A stretch of 35,955 bases of DNA from Polyangiaceae bacterium (GTDB lineage Bacteria; Myxococcota_A; Polyangia; Polyangiales; Polyangiaceae), in the NCBI GenBank assembly GCA_029941785.1, contig JAPYTK010000031.1:1-35955 (forward strand), in the 5' to 3' direction. Below the pieces are notes generated by a model, which saw only the letters and a list, made by a program, of their open reading frames with translations, had not been told where the DNA came from and ran no database searches. Below are positions 23,186-30,772 of this stretch, in pieces (position 1 is the first letter of the stretch; every line of letters starts with the position of its first letter). Both the position numbers and the translations under genes were made by a program.

Positions 23186-24951
23186 GTCCCTTTGCGTTCC
23201 ACGATCAGCAGACTTCCAATGTAGATCGCGAGCAGTCCGTTCACTCCGCACCAGACCGTCGTGAGCAGCCAACCCAGGGGGCTGCCATGCTGACCCAGCA
23301 GGACGACGCTGAGCAGGAAACCGCCCGTGCCGACGGAAAACCCTGCCACAAACCCCGCCATCCGCCGAACGCTGAGCAAGCTCACGACGAGAACGACGGG
23401 CAACAGAGCATTGGCGAGCGGCAAAAAGCGATGCCACGAGGCGCCGATGAGCACGAGATCCCACTGAGCAAAGGGACGGGAGAGCAAATCGACGACGAGG
23501 TGGTGACGACCGAGCAGCCACGGCAAGAAAAACAAGAGTCCCACCGAGGTACCTATGGCGCCAAACCAAAAACCGGCCGAGCGAAATCCGACGATCGGCC
23601 CCCTCTTTTTAGCCCACCTTCGCGCGAGCCCCAGAGCCAAGAGAAGCGCCGCAAAACGCGCGAGCAGTTGGCGCGTCATCACGCCCCGCACGGCAGCTCC
23701 AGCTTGCAGCAAGCCCGCTCCCGCCGCGCCATCCTCGAGAGGGGTGACGTGCTTGATGAGCGCAGCGGCCACCGCATCGCCATCGGTGACGCCGAGACCA
23801 ACGAGCATCGCAGCGGCCGCCGCCACGTGAGGCGAAGCCATGGATGTTCCGTTGTACGAGGGGAAGATCTCGCACTTGTTCAGGCCCCGCTGACAGACGG
23901 TCTGCTGCACGACCGCCACCCCCGGCGCCGCGAGATCGACCCCTCGTCCGCGCGAGGAAAAACGGGCGAGCTTGTCGTTCTGGTCCGTGGCGCTCACCCC
24001 GATGACCCCTTTGCTCGCTCCCGGGTACGACGCCGCACCACCATTGTTCCCTGCGGCGGCCACGACGATCGCTCCACGACCTCGTGCGTAGGCGACGGCT
24101 TCTCGGAGCACGCGGGATTGCCGTGGCCCGCCGAGACTCAAGTTGATGACCTGAGCGCCATGCTGAGCCGCCCAGCGAATACCGTCTGCCACCGCGCTGG
24201 TCGTTCCCCAGCCATCCGCGGACAGGACCTTGACGGGCATGAGCCGAGCCCCGAAGGCGAGCCCGGCCGCGCCCAAACCGTTGTGCGTCGACTGCGCGAT
24301 CGTGCCAGCGACATGCGTTCCGTGCCCGTGATCATCGTTGGCGTGCCGCTTACCGGTCACGAAATTGAAGCCAGCAACGCAACGTGTTTGCGCCAGATCC
24401 GTCGCCTTGGCGAAACCCTCGAAGCTCTCGCATGCGATACCGGTATCCACCACCGCGACGGTCACGCCGCGTCCAATCGATCCCAGCCACGCCACCTCGG
24501 CCCCCACCCGGCGCAAATGCCATTGGTCGCGATACATCGGATCGTCGGGCGCAAAGAGGGCCCGCACGCGAAAGTGAGGTTCGACGTACTCGACGCGCTC
24601 GTCTCCGCGCAGCGTGGCGACAATCGCCTTGAGCCGCCCGCGAAGCGACGGCTTGATGCGCACGATTTCTACTCGTGTCTCGTCAGCAAGCGCGCTGGAA
24701 CGAGACGTGAGCCCGAGCTTCGCAAGCCATTTCGCGATGGTGCCTGATTCGATGTCATCTTCAAAATCGACAACGTACTCGCCTTCGATGACGTAACTGC
24801 CATGGCTCGCATCGTCGAAGGTCGGCCCCGCGGACGGCTGCGCGCGCGCGGTTTGGCTGATCAGCATCAACAACGCGGCCGTCAACGCCAGAAGGAATGT
24901 CGAACCCACACCCTGACGCCCCACCCTTTTGTTCAATCTCGCGTTCATCAT
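23182..24951 (-). CDS. Subtilisin-like (S8) serine protease with C-terminal multi-pass membrane domain
   Basis: The product has 589 residues from the ATG at 24951 (an in-frame ATG at 24984 adds 11). A signal peptide (to about residue 37, ending TARAQ) is followed by a propeptide-like region (about 55-130). The S8 domain has Asp169 in VAVVDTGIA, His210 in HGHGTHVAGT, the oxyanion region AAAGNNGG and Ser370 in YNGTSMASPHVA, so the triad is complete. From about residue 430 the protein has five or six hydrophobic segments (for example FWFGAIGTSVGLLFFLPWLL and LLPVVLVVSLLSV) and ends in a short basic tail. The catalytic domain should thus be extracytoplasmic and membrane-tethered. It is divergent from the M49-type gene at 25078. 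Confidence 0.92.
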   Translation of the reverse strand: MMNARLNKRVGRQGVGSTFLLALTAALLMLISQTARAQPSAGPTFDDASHGSYVIEGEYVVDFEDDIESGTIAKWLAKLGLTSRSSALADETRVEIVRIKPSLRGRLKAIVATLRGDERVEYVEPHFRVRALFAPDDPMYRDQWHLRRVGAEVAWLGSIGRGVTVAVVDTGIACESFEGFAKATDLAQTRCVAGFNFVTGKRHANDDHGHGTHVAGTIAQSTHNGLGAAGLAFGARLMPVKVLSADGWGTTSAVADGIRWAAQHGAQVINLSLGGPRQSRVLREAVAYARGRGAIVVAAAGNNGGAASYPGASKGVIGVSATDQNDKLARFSSRGRGVDLAAPGVAVVQQTVCQRGLNKCEIFPSYNGTSMASPHVAAAAAMLVGLGVTDGDAVAAALIKHVTPLEDGAAGAGLLQAGAAVRGVMTRQLLARFAALLLALGLARRWAKKRGPIVGFRSAGFWFGAIGTSVGLLFFLPWLLGRHHLVVDLLSRPFAQWDLVLIGASWHRFLPLANALLPVVLVVSLLSVRRMAGFVAGFSVGTGGFLLSVVLLGQHGSPLGWLLTTVWCGVNGLLAIYIGSLLIVERKGT

Positions 24952-25077
24952 GACTGATCTGACACCCCTTCGACCCCTTGGCATATCTTCGTTTCGTCAT
25001 TTCCCGATGGCTTTTACGTGCAGACCATCATGGATCGCTTGAGCAGCGGGGTCGAGATGTGCGAGGGTCGCGGGCCC

Positions 25078-26841
25078 ATGCGGATCCATACAAACACTCG
25101 GTCGCTCCTTCGCTTGTGCTCGTGCGCAGCCCTTCTCAGCGCCTGCGCGAGCCCTATCGCCCACGCTCCAGCGCCGGTGGAGTACATCCCGATCGCACCG
25201 GTCGACGAGCCGCTCGACGGGGAAGCGCCGCCGCCGCCCAAGACGAGCGAGGCGGACGAAGCGCTGATCTTACAGTTACGCAATAGTATCAAGCAGTTCG
25301 CGCCGGCTCAGATCACCGCCAACGTGACAGACTTGCCCGAGAACGAGCGCGCCGCCCTGCACAAGCTCATCGAGGCCTCGAAACACCTGGAGGCCGTATT
25401 CGAGCGCCAAGCCTCGGCCAACAATCCGGCACTCGCGCAGCGGCTCGCCAACGACGAGAGCGATCTTGGCCAGCTGCGGCTCGCCTATTTCAAGATCATG
25501 CGTGGGCCCTGGGACCGGCAAAAGGACCACGCTCGCTTCGCCGGCGAGCAGGATTACTACCCCGGCGCTGGGTTTTACCCCACCGATCTCACCAGCGAAA
25601 AATTCGACGCCTACCTCGGGGCCCATCCCGACGAGACCAAGTCGCTGACGGGACTGTTCACGCTGGTGAGTCGCAAAGGCGACAAGCTCGTCGCGACGCC
25701 CTATCACAAGGCCTACGCAAAATGGCTCGAGCCGGCAGCCAAACGAATGGAAGAGGCGGCAGAATTGACCAAGAACGCTTCGCTCTCCACCTTTCTCCGC
25801 TCACGCGCCGCCGCCTTCGCGACGGACGACTATTACCAGAGCGACCTGGACTGGATGGACCTCAACAGCCGAGTCGAAGTCACCATCGGACCGTACGAGG
25901 TCTACGAAGACAAGCTCAAGGGCTACAAGGCTTCCTACGAGTCCTTCGTGACCGTCAGCGATCCGGTGGCCTCGAAGAACCTCGCCAAATACAAAGGGCT
26001 CTTGCCCGACATGGAGAAACACCTGCCGATCCCCCGGTCGATGCGAACGGTGCGCGGCAGCGAGAGTCCGATCCGCGTCGTCGATCTGGTCTTCACCGCA
26101 GGGGACGCCCGAAAATCAATCCAAACCATCGCCTTCAATCTTCCGAATGACGAGCGGGTGCGCAAAACCAAAGGAGCCAAGAAGGTGCTCCTGCGCAACC
26201 TCATCGAGAAGAAGTTCGATCTGATCCTGCGCCCGATCGCGGCCCGCATCATCTCATCCGATCAACAACAGTTTATGTCGGCCCCGGCGTTCTTCAACCA
26301 GGTCTTGTTTCACGAGCTGTCCCATAGCCTTGGCCCAGCGCACACGAAGAAGGACGGCAAGAAGGTCGAGGTGCGCGTTGCGCTCGAGAGCAGCTACTCG
26401 GCCATCGAGGAATGCAAAGCAGACGTCATGGGCGCCTACAACACGCTGTACATGATCGAGCGTGGCGAGTTCCCCAAGGACTTCAGAGAAAAAGCACTGG
26501 CGTCGTATTTTGCGGGGCTGTTTCGAAGCGTGCGTTTCGGTGTGAGCGAAGCACACGGTAAGGGGGCCGCGGTGCAGATCAACCGATTCCTCGAAGACGG
26601 AGCTGCTGCCTTCGACGCGAAGACGGGACGATTCACCGTCGATTTCGCGAAACTCGAGACGGCGATCACGAATCTGACCCGCGATTTGTGTGTGCTCCAG
26701 CACAACGGAGACAAAGGCGCGGCAGACGAGTTGTTGAGCAAGTACGGGACGATGTCGCCATCGATGAGCCAGGCCCTGGGCTCGGTGAACCACGTTCCGG
26801 TGGACATCCGGCCCATCTACCCAATGGCCGGGGAGAAGTAG
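25078..26841 (+). CDS. M49-type (dipeptidyl peptidase III-like) metallopeptidase lipoprotein
   Basis: The product has 587 residues. The ATG at 25078 was chosen because a lipoprotein signal follows (LLRLCSCAALLSAC, lipobox Cys). The zinc site is H412-E-L-S-H416, with a second motif E444-E-C-K-A-D as in the EEC[RK]A signature of family M49. Most dipeptidyl peptidase III enzymes have the longer HEXXGH; the short HEXXH form is known in some bacterial members. Other segments fit the family, such as DLDWMDLNSRVEVTIGPYEVY and the glutamate-rich helix around SYSAIEECKADVMGAY. It likely removes dipeptides from short peptides at the cell envelope. A gene for an E1 subunit follows 84 bases later. Confidence 0.88.
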   Translation: MRIHTNTRSLLRLCSCAALLSACASPIAHAPAPVEYIPIAPVDEPLDGEAPPPPKTSEADEALILQLRNSIKQFAPAQITANVTDLPENERAALHKLIEASKHLEAVFERQASANNPALAQRLANDESDLGQLRLAYFKIMRGPWDRQKDHARFAGEQDYYPGAGFYPTDLTSEKFDAYLGAHPDETKSLTGLFTLVSRKGDKLVATPYHKAYAKWLEPAAKRMEEAAELTKNASLSTFLRSRAAAFATDDYYQSDLDWMDLNSRVEVTIGPYEVYEDKLKGYKASYESFVTVSDPVASKNLAKYKGLLPDMEKHLPIPRSMRTVRGSESPIRVVDLVFTAGDARKSIQTIAFNLPNDERVRKTKGAKKVLLRNLIEKKFDLILRPIAARIISSDQQQFMSAPAFFNQVLFHELSHSLGPAHTKKDGKKVEVRVALESSYSAIEECKADVMGAYNTLYMIERGEFPKDFREKALASYFAGLFRSVRFGVSEAHGKGAAVQINRFLEDGAAAFDAKTGRFTVDFAKLETAITNLTRDLCVLQHNGDKGAADELLSKYGTMSPSMSQALGSVNHVPVDIRPIYPMAGEK

Positions 26842-26925
26842 CGACAACGACCGATCCGTGCGCTACCGGGCCCCTGCCGGGCGCGAAAGCTGCGAACACG
26901 GGCGTTTTGAGCTATTTAGCTGGGC

Positions 26926-28080
26926 ATGCAAGGCACTAGCGGGACAGCCGACCTGATTGAGGGCGAAACGGACGGCAACACAGTAGCGCCTGATCTGGGT
27001 CTGTATCGGGTGCTGCGCGACGACGGCGGTATTCGCTCCGTCAGCGATCCGGTCATCTCGGCCGAGACGAAATGGCGCGCCTACCGCGAGATGAAGCGGA
27101 TCCGCCTGCTCGACGCCCGCATGATCCTGCTTCAACGCCAAGGGCGCGTCGGGTTTTACGGAGCCTGCACCGGGCAAGAGGCCACGCCGACGGGAACAGG
27201 GCTCGCGCTGCAAGAGCAGGATTGGGTCTTCCCGGCCTTGCGGGAGAGCTCGATCATGCTTCTTCGAGGCATGCCCCTTAGCACGTACCTCTGTCAGATC
27301 TTCGGCAACGCCGGCGATGTGCTCAAGGGCCGGCAGATGCCTTCTCACATGAGCGCGAAGCAGGTCAATCAGGTCTCCTGGTCGAGCTGCATCGGTACCC
27401 AACTTCCCCACGCCGTCGGGGCCGCTTGGGCGGCCAAGCTGCGCGGTGACGACGCGGTCGCCATCGGGTTCATTGGCGACGGAGGGACGAGCGAGCCCGA
27501 TTTCCACAACGCGATGAACTTCGCAGGGGTCGCGAAGGTTCCGTGCGTGATGATCTGCCAAAACAATCACTTTGCCATCAGCGTGCCCTCCTCACAACAG
27601 ACGGCCTCCGAGACCTTCGCGGTCAAGGGACGCGCGTACGGCGTGCCCTCTCTACGGGTGGACGGCAACGATGTGCTCGCCGTGTACCACGCGGTCTCCC
27701 AAGCCGTGGCGCGCGCCCGGCGAGGCGAAGGGGCAACCTTCATCGAGGCGCTCACCTACCGTATCGGCGCTCATTCCTCGAGCGACGACCCCTCCCGGTA
27801 CCGGTCCCAAGAAGAAGTGGACGCGTGGCTGAAGCGTGATCCCGTCAAGGCTCTCGAACGTCATTTGCGAGCGGAAGGTTCGCTCGACGACGCAAAAGAC
27901 AAGGCTCTCGAGGACGAGCTCAACGAGGAAATCCTCGCCGCAGTCAAGACGGCCGAAGCCCATGCACCGCCGCCACGTGACAGCTTGTTCGAAGACGTCT
28001 ACGCCGAACTCCCGTGGCACCTCCGCGAGCAACGCGATGCGCTGCGAAAGTTACCGCCCGCGCCAGGGCACGGAGATTGA
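26926..28080 (+). CDS. 2-oxoacid dehydrogenase E1 component, alpha subunit
   Basis: This 384-residue thiamine diphosphate enzyme subunit decarboxylates a 2-oxoacid and passes the acyl group to E2 lipoyl domains. Motifs: RVGFYGACTGQEATPTG, LRESSIMLLRGMPL, FGNAGDVLKGRQMPSHMS, the ThDP-Mg motif beginning GDGGTSEPDFHNAMNF (184-199) and ending CQNNHF, and RIGAHSSSDDPSRYR, the loop phosphorylated in animal enzymes. The FYGACTGQEA and SSDDPSRYR forms resemble branched-chain 2-oxoacid dehydrogenases more than pyruvate dehydrogenases. No E1 beta, E2 or E3 gene is adjacent, so the partner must be encoded elsewhere. The N-terminal 40 residues are longer than usual in bacteria. Confidence 0.93.
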   Translation: MQGTSGTADLIEGETDGNTVAPDLGLYRVLRDDGGIRSVSDPVISAETKWRAYREMKRIRLLDARMILLQRQGRVGFYGACTGQEATPTGTGLALQEQDWVFPALRESSIMLLRGMPLSTYLCQIFGNAGDVLKGRQMPSHMSAKQVNQVSWSSCIGTQLPHAVGAAWAAKLRGDDAVAIGFIGDGGTSEPDFHNAMNFAGVAKVPCVMICQNNHFAISVPSSQQTASETFAVKGRAYGVPSLRVDGNDVLAVYHAVSQAVARARRGEGATFIEALTYRIGAHSSSDDPSRYRSQEEVDAWLKRDPVKALERHLRAEGSLDDAKDKALEDELNEEILAAVKTAEAHAPPPRDSLFEDVYAELPWHLREQRDALRKLPPAPGHGD

Positions 28081-28086
28081 CACCCG

Positions 28087-29034
28087 GTGAGGGTCTCTGA
28101 GTTTCGCTTCTTGGCCGCCGCGTTGGTCCTCCACCTCGCGTTGCCGGTGGCGGCAGCCATCGCACCCGCTCGGGATGAGCTCGCGGGACTCGACGAGCGT
28201 GGTGCGATCCAAGAGATCGAGGTCGAACTGGACGAGACGCCTCCCCCACCGATCGACGAACGGCCGCTCCCCTTGCCCGAGGACCGAGAAACGAGCGAAA
28301 CGCCAAGGCTACCGCTCGACCCCCATCCGCTCCCCCACGTAGCACCTACCGCCTCCGCCCGACCGGCCGAAAGCGCGACCCCCACACCGACGGCTGCACC
28401 GGTGACAGCCGAGCTCGGTACCGACGAATACAACCGGCCGCCCCCCGCTATCCCCGGACCCGGACAGATCCCCGGAGCGGGCGGCCCATCCGTCTGGCAG
28501 GTGCTACCCGGAGCCACATCCAGTGGTCGCGCCCGAGGGCCGGCTGCGCCAACCACGATTCCCAAGCGCAAGATCGACAGGAAGGCGGCCGAGCGAGCCC
28601 TCGAAGCGGGGATGCTAAAAAAGGACAAAAAACTCGGCTTGGACTTTCCAGCCGCGAGCGCCATCGCGTCCGTCGTACGAACGACCGTTCGCGGTTCCGA
28701 AGCTCCGTACACGTGCAGCGCTGGTTTTTCGATCGCTCTTGGGCCTCAGGGAACGACGAGATCCGTCAGTCTGCTGCACCACCAAGGAGGCAGTCGCGCC
28801 CTGTGGCAAGGGATCAAGGGTCAAATCCTCGCGGCGCTCTCCGCTCGGCAGTTTCCGATGCGAAGCGCTTTCGCCAAAGGCGCGATCGTCACTGTCAGCG
28901 TCAACTCGACGACCCGTAAGCCGGCCGGGGGAACGAGTCGCAAAGGACTCAGTTTCAGCTTCGACCCCAGCGACATCGGGGCGCGAAAGACGCGATTCGT
29001 GACCGTTGGCTCTAGCGCACAGCCGGTGAGATAG
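28087..29034 (+). CDS. Proline-rich membrane-anchored periplasmic protein, TonB/TolA-like layout
   Basis: The product has 315 residues starting at GTG, 6 bases after the preceding stop. One N-terminal hydrophobic segment (FLAAALVLHLALPVAAAIA) is followed by a long Pro-rich, charged stretch (about 45-170). A folded C-terminal domain follows (about 185-315, LDFPAASAIASVVRTTVRG, YTCSAGFSIALGPQG, ALWQGIKGQILAALSARQF). An inner-membrane anchor, Pro-rich spacer and small C-terminal domain is the layout of TonB, TolA and similar energy-transfer proteins. The C-terminal domain does not show the TonB YP motif, so the assignment is structural only. It begins a run of three envelope genes. Confidence 0.68.
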   Translation: MRVSEFRFLAAALVLHLALPVAAAIAPARDELAGLDERGAIQEIEVELDETPPPPIDERPLPLPEDRETSETPRLPLDPHPLPHVAPTASARPAESATPTPTAAPVTAELGTDEYNRPPPAIPGPGQIPGAGGPSVWQVLPGATSSGRARGPAAPTTIPKRKIDRKAAERALEAGMLKKDKKLGLDFPAASAIASVVRTTVRGSEAPYTCSAGFSIALGPQGTTRSVSLLHHQGGSRALWQGIKGQILAALSARQFPMRSAFAKGAIVTVSVNSTTRKPAGGTSRKGLSFSFDPSDIGARKTRFVTVGSSAQPVR

Positions 29035-29042
29035 GAGCGACA

Positions 29043-29804
29043 GTGAGAGGAATGAGGGTCAGCTCTTTCGCACCACTGCGGGACCGTGCGATGCTCCACA
29101 TCATGATGCGCCTCGGACCCCTCACGTGTGCAGTCTTGCTCTTGGCCGGCGGCAAAGACAAACCGAAGCCAACGACCACGACGGCAGCCACCGCGGCGCC
29201 AACGGCGGTCGCGGCGGCTCCCAAAGTGGTCGTCGCCAAAGCGAAGGCCCTCGATGTCGCACGACTCCAAAAAGCCCTGCGATGCACCAAGGGATCCACT
29301 CACGCCGGACCGTGCAGCGTACTTGCCGCGTTCGAGAACTGCGTGGCGCTGCCGAGGCTCACCGCAGCAGGCGAGAGTCGCTACCTGGGCGAGGGCTACC
29401 GAGTGAAGAGCGGTGCCTTCGTCGACGAGTTCACGGTCCTGAAGCGTTGGTCCGTCACAACCAAAGAGGCCGGGCCAGGCCAGATGCCGAACAAGTTCGC
29501 CATCGGTGCCATTCCCGACACCCGCTCTGGGGCCATCCGTCACGCCAAAAAAGCTATCGCCAAGTATCGAAGAGGCGACGTGACAAAGGCCATGAACGCG
29601 GCCGTTCGCTACGTCAAAGAGCGCACGGATTGGTCAGAGGCGAGAGCCACCCCGGCCGAAAAGAACCAGATCTACATTTCGTCGACCGGCCCCGCTTATC
29701 TCTGCCCACTCAAGAACCAACGCGTCCTGCTGGTGCAACAATCAGCGCTGACCGACAAGGCTGCCGACGGCGTCTACGCCACCCTCTGGCCCGTGACTTG
29801 GTAA
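29043..29804 (+). CDS. Exported protein with Ala/Thr-rich linker, function unknown
   Basis: The product has 253 residues from the GTG at 29043. A clear ribosome binding site (aggag, 29033-29037) five bases upstream supports this start over the ATG at 29052 or 29091; the site overlaps the stop of the gene before. The signal segment reads LTCAVLLLAGGKDKPKP. Its shape is that of a lipoprotein signal, but Gly stands where the lipobox Cys would be. A Thr/Ala-rich linker follows (about 45-65), then a folded domain with four Cys (LRCTKG, GPCSVL, ENCVAL, YLCPLK). No family is recognised. The next gene starts 2 bases after the stop, so the two are probably translated together. Confidence 0.72.
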   Translation: MRGMRVSSFAPLRDRAMLHIMMRLGPLTCAVLLLAGGKDKPKPTTTTAATAAPTAVAAAPKVVVAKAKALDVARLQKALRCTKGSTHAGPCSVLAAFENCVALPRLTAAGESRYLGEGYRVKSGAFVDEFTVLKRWSVTTKEAGPGQMPNKFAIGAIPDTRSGAIRHAKKAIAKYRRGDVTKAMNAAVRYVKERTDWSEARATPAEKNQIYISSTGPAYLCPLKNQRVLLVQQSALTDKAADGVYATLWPVTW

Positions 29805-29806
29805 CG

Positions 29807-30496
29807 ATGAAAACGCCTCTCCTCTTGTCGGTTGCGCTCGGCTTGGCGCTCGTCCTCGTCAGCGGCTGCGGCGCACCGATCGTCAGCCTACAGGAGGGGC
29901 CCCGCGAATACGTCGCCACCGACTACGATGTGGTCATCAAGCGCTGGACGCGTTCTCAAGACCTGTTGCTTTTCGGCGAACTCGAACGCGCACTGACGGT
30001 CACAGCGACATTCGAAACATGGGATTTTCGTTGGGCGTACACGATTCGTTACGCACGAGACTATCGGCTGACGATCCCCCAACGACAAGAGCTGCTGGCC
30101 GAGTCGCTCGCGAAGACGCGCGATACCCACGAATTTTTCGTCGCGCTGTACGGCAGCAAACAGAAGTTCAACGACCTGAACAAGTCTGACAGCGCCTGGA
30201 TCGTGCGGCTCATCGACTCCACGGGCAACGAGAACGCACCCAGCGAAATCGAGGCCATCAGCAAGCCGAGCATCTTGCAGCGACGTTATTACCCGTACAA
30301 CACGGTGTGGCGTAAAGCCTTCCGCGTGAGGTTCCCGCGAAAGTCGGTCCAGGGACGAGCGACCATCGCGCCAAACGCCAATTGGCTTGGGCTTCGCTTC
30401 GCGGGACCGTGGGGAAACACCGAACTCGTCTGGAAGATCGCTGCCGAGCAAGCCACGCCAAATTCAAGCGGCTCCGCTCCGCCCACGACCGGCTGA
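29807..30496 (+). CDS. Lipoprotein, function unknown
   Basis: The product has 229 residues with a clean lipoprotein signal (LLLSVALGLALVLVSGC, Cys22). The mature protein starts GAPIVSLQEGPREY and is mixed alpha/beta with many aromatic residues (FETWDFRWAYTIRYARDY, ILQRRYYPYNTVWRKAF). A helix TIPQRQELLAESLAKTRDTHEFF lies in the middle. No Cys remains after the anchor. I do not recognise the family. The open frame extends further upstream, but that part is a shadow of the previous gene; the ATG at 29807 is fixed by the signal peptide. It is the last of a tightly spaced envelope run and converges with the small gene ending at 30547. Confidence 0.82.
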   Translation: MKTPLLLSVALGLALVLVSGCGAPIVSLQEGPREYVATDYDVVIKRWTRSQDLLLFGELERALTVTATFETWDFRWAYTIRYARDYRLTIPQRQELLAESLAKTRDTHEFFVALYGSKQKFNDLNKSDSAWIVRLIDSTGNENAPSEIEAISKPSILQRRYYPYNTVWRKAFRVRFPRKSVQGRATIAPNANWLGLRFAGPWGNTELVWKIAAEQATPNSSGSAPPTTG

Positions 30497-30546
30497 CGGC
30501 CTATCGGCCTCGGGAGCTTCGGCGGGGGGCGCTCTCGCGGTCGGAG

Positions 30547-30765
30547 CTAACGCTCTGAGTCGGGCGGCTCGCCGGGCATGCGACGAGCCAGCCAGCCGAT
30601 CAACGTCAGACCCGCCTGGCGGGCGTCAGCCGGCACGTCGCCCTGAAGTGCCAGCGAGATCTGCCGAATGAGACGAGTGCGCGACATTTCACAAAGCTCG
30701 TCCGCGGTGCCACTGACGACATGGGGTTCGTTCATATTCGCCGCGTCCAAGATGCTCTTCCCCAT
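30547..30765 (-). CDS. Small protein downstream of ftsK, function unknown
   Basis: This 72-residue frame has an ATG 7 bases past the ftsK stop. It reads MGKSILDAANMNEPHVVSG, then a helical part (ELCEMSRTRLIRQISLALQG) and an amphipathic end (AGLTLIGWLARRMPG). No clear ribosome binding site is present, so it would rely on coupling to ftsK. The frame continues upstream without a stop inside ftsK, but that part has no protein-like composition. No family is recognised. The position directly after ftsK and the plausible helical composition favour a real gene, but a chance frame is possible. Confidence 0.45.
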   Translation of the reverse strand: MGKSILDAANMNEPHVVSGTADELCEMSRTRLIRQISLALQGDVPADARQAGLTLIGWLARRMPGEPPDSER

Positions 30766-30772
30766 GGTCAAT

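Noticed and set aside
22969-24747. 592-codon open frame antisense to the subtilisin-like gene
   Set aside because: The sequence is low-complexity Arg/His/Ser-rich without domain pattern; the protease strand has a full catalytic triad.
29126-29806. Upstream extension of the lipoprotein frame at 29807
   Set aside because: It overlaps the gene at 29043 in another frame and reads Arg-rich shadow; a signal peptide with lipobox begins at 29807.
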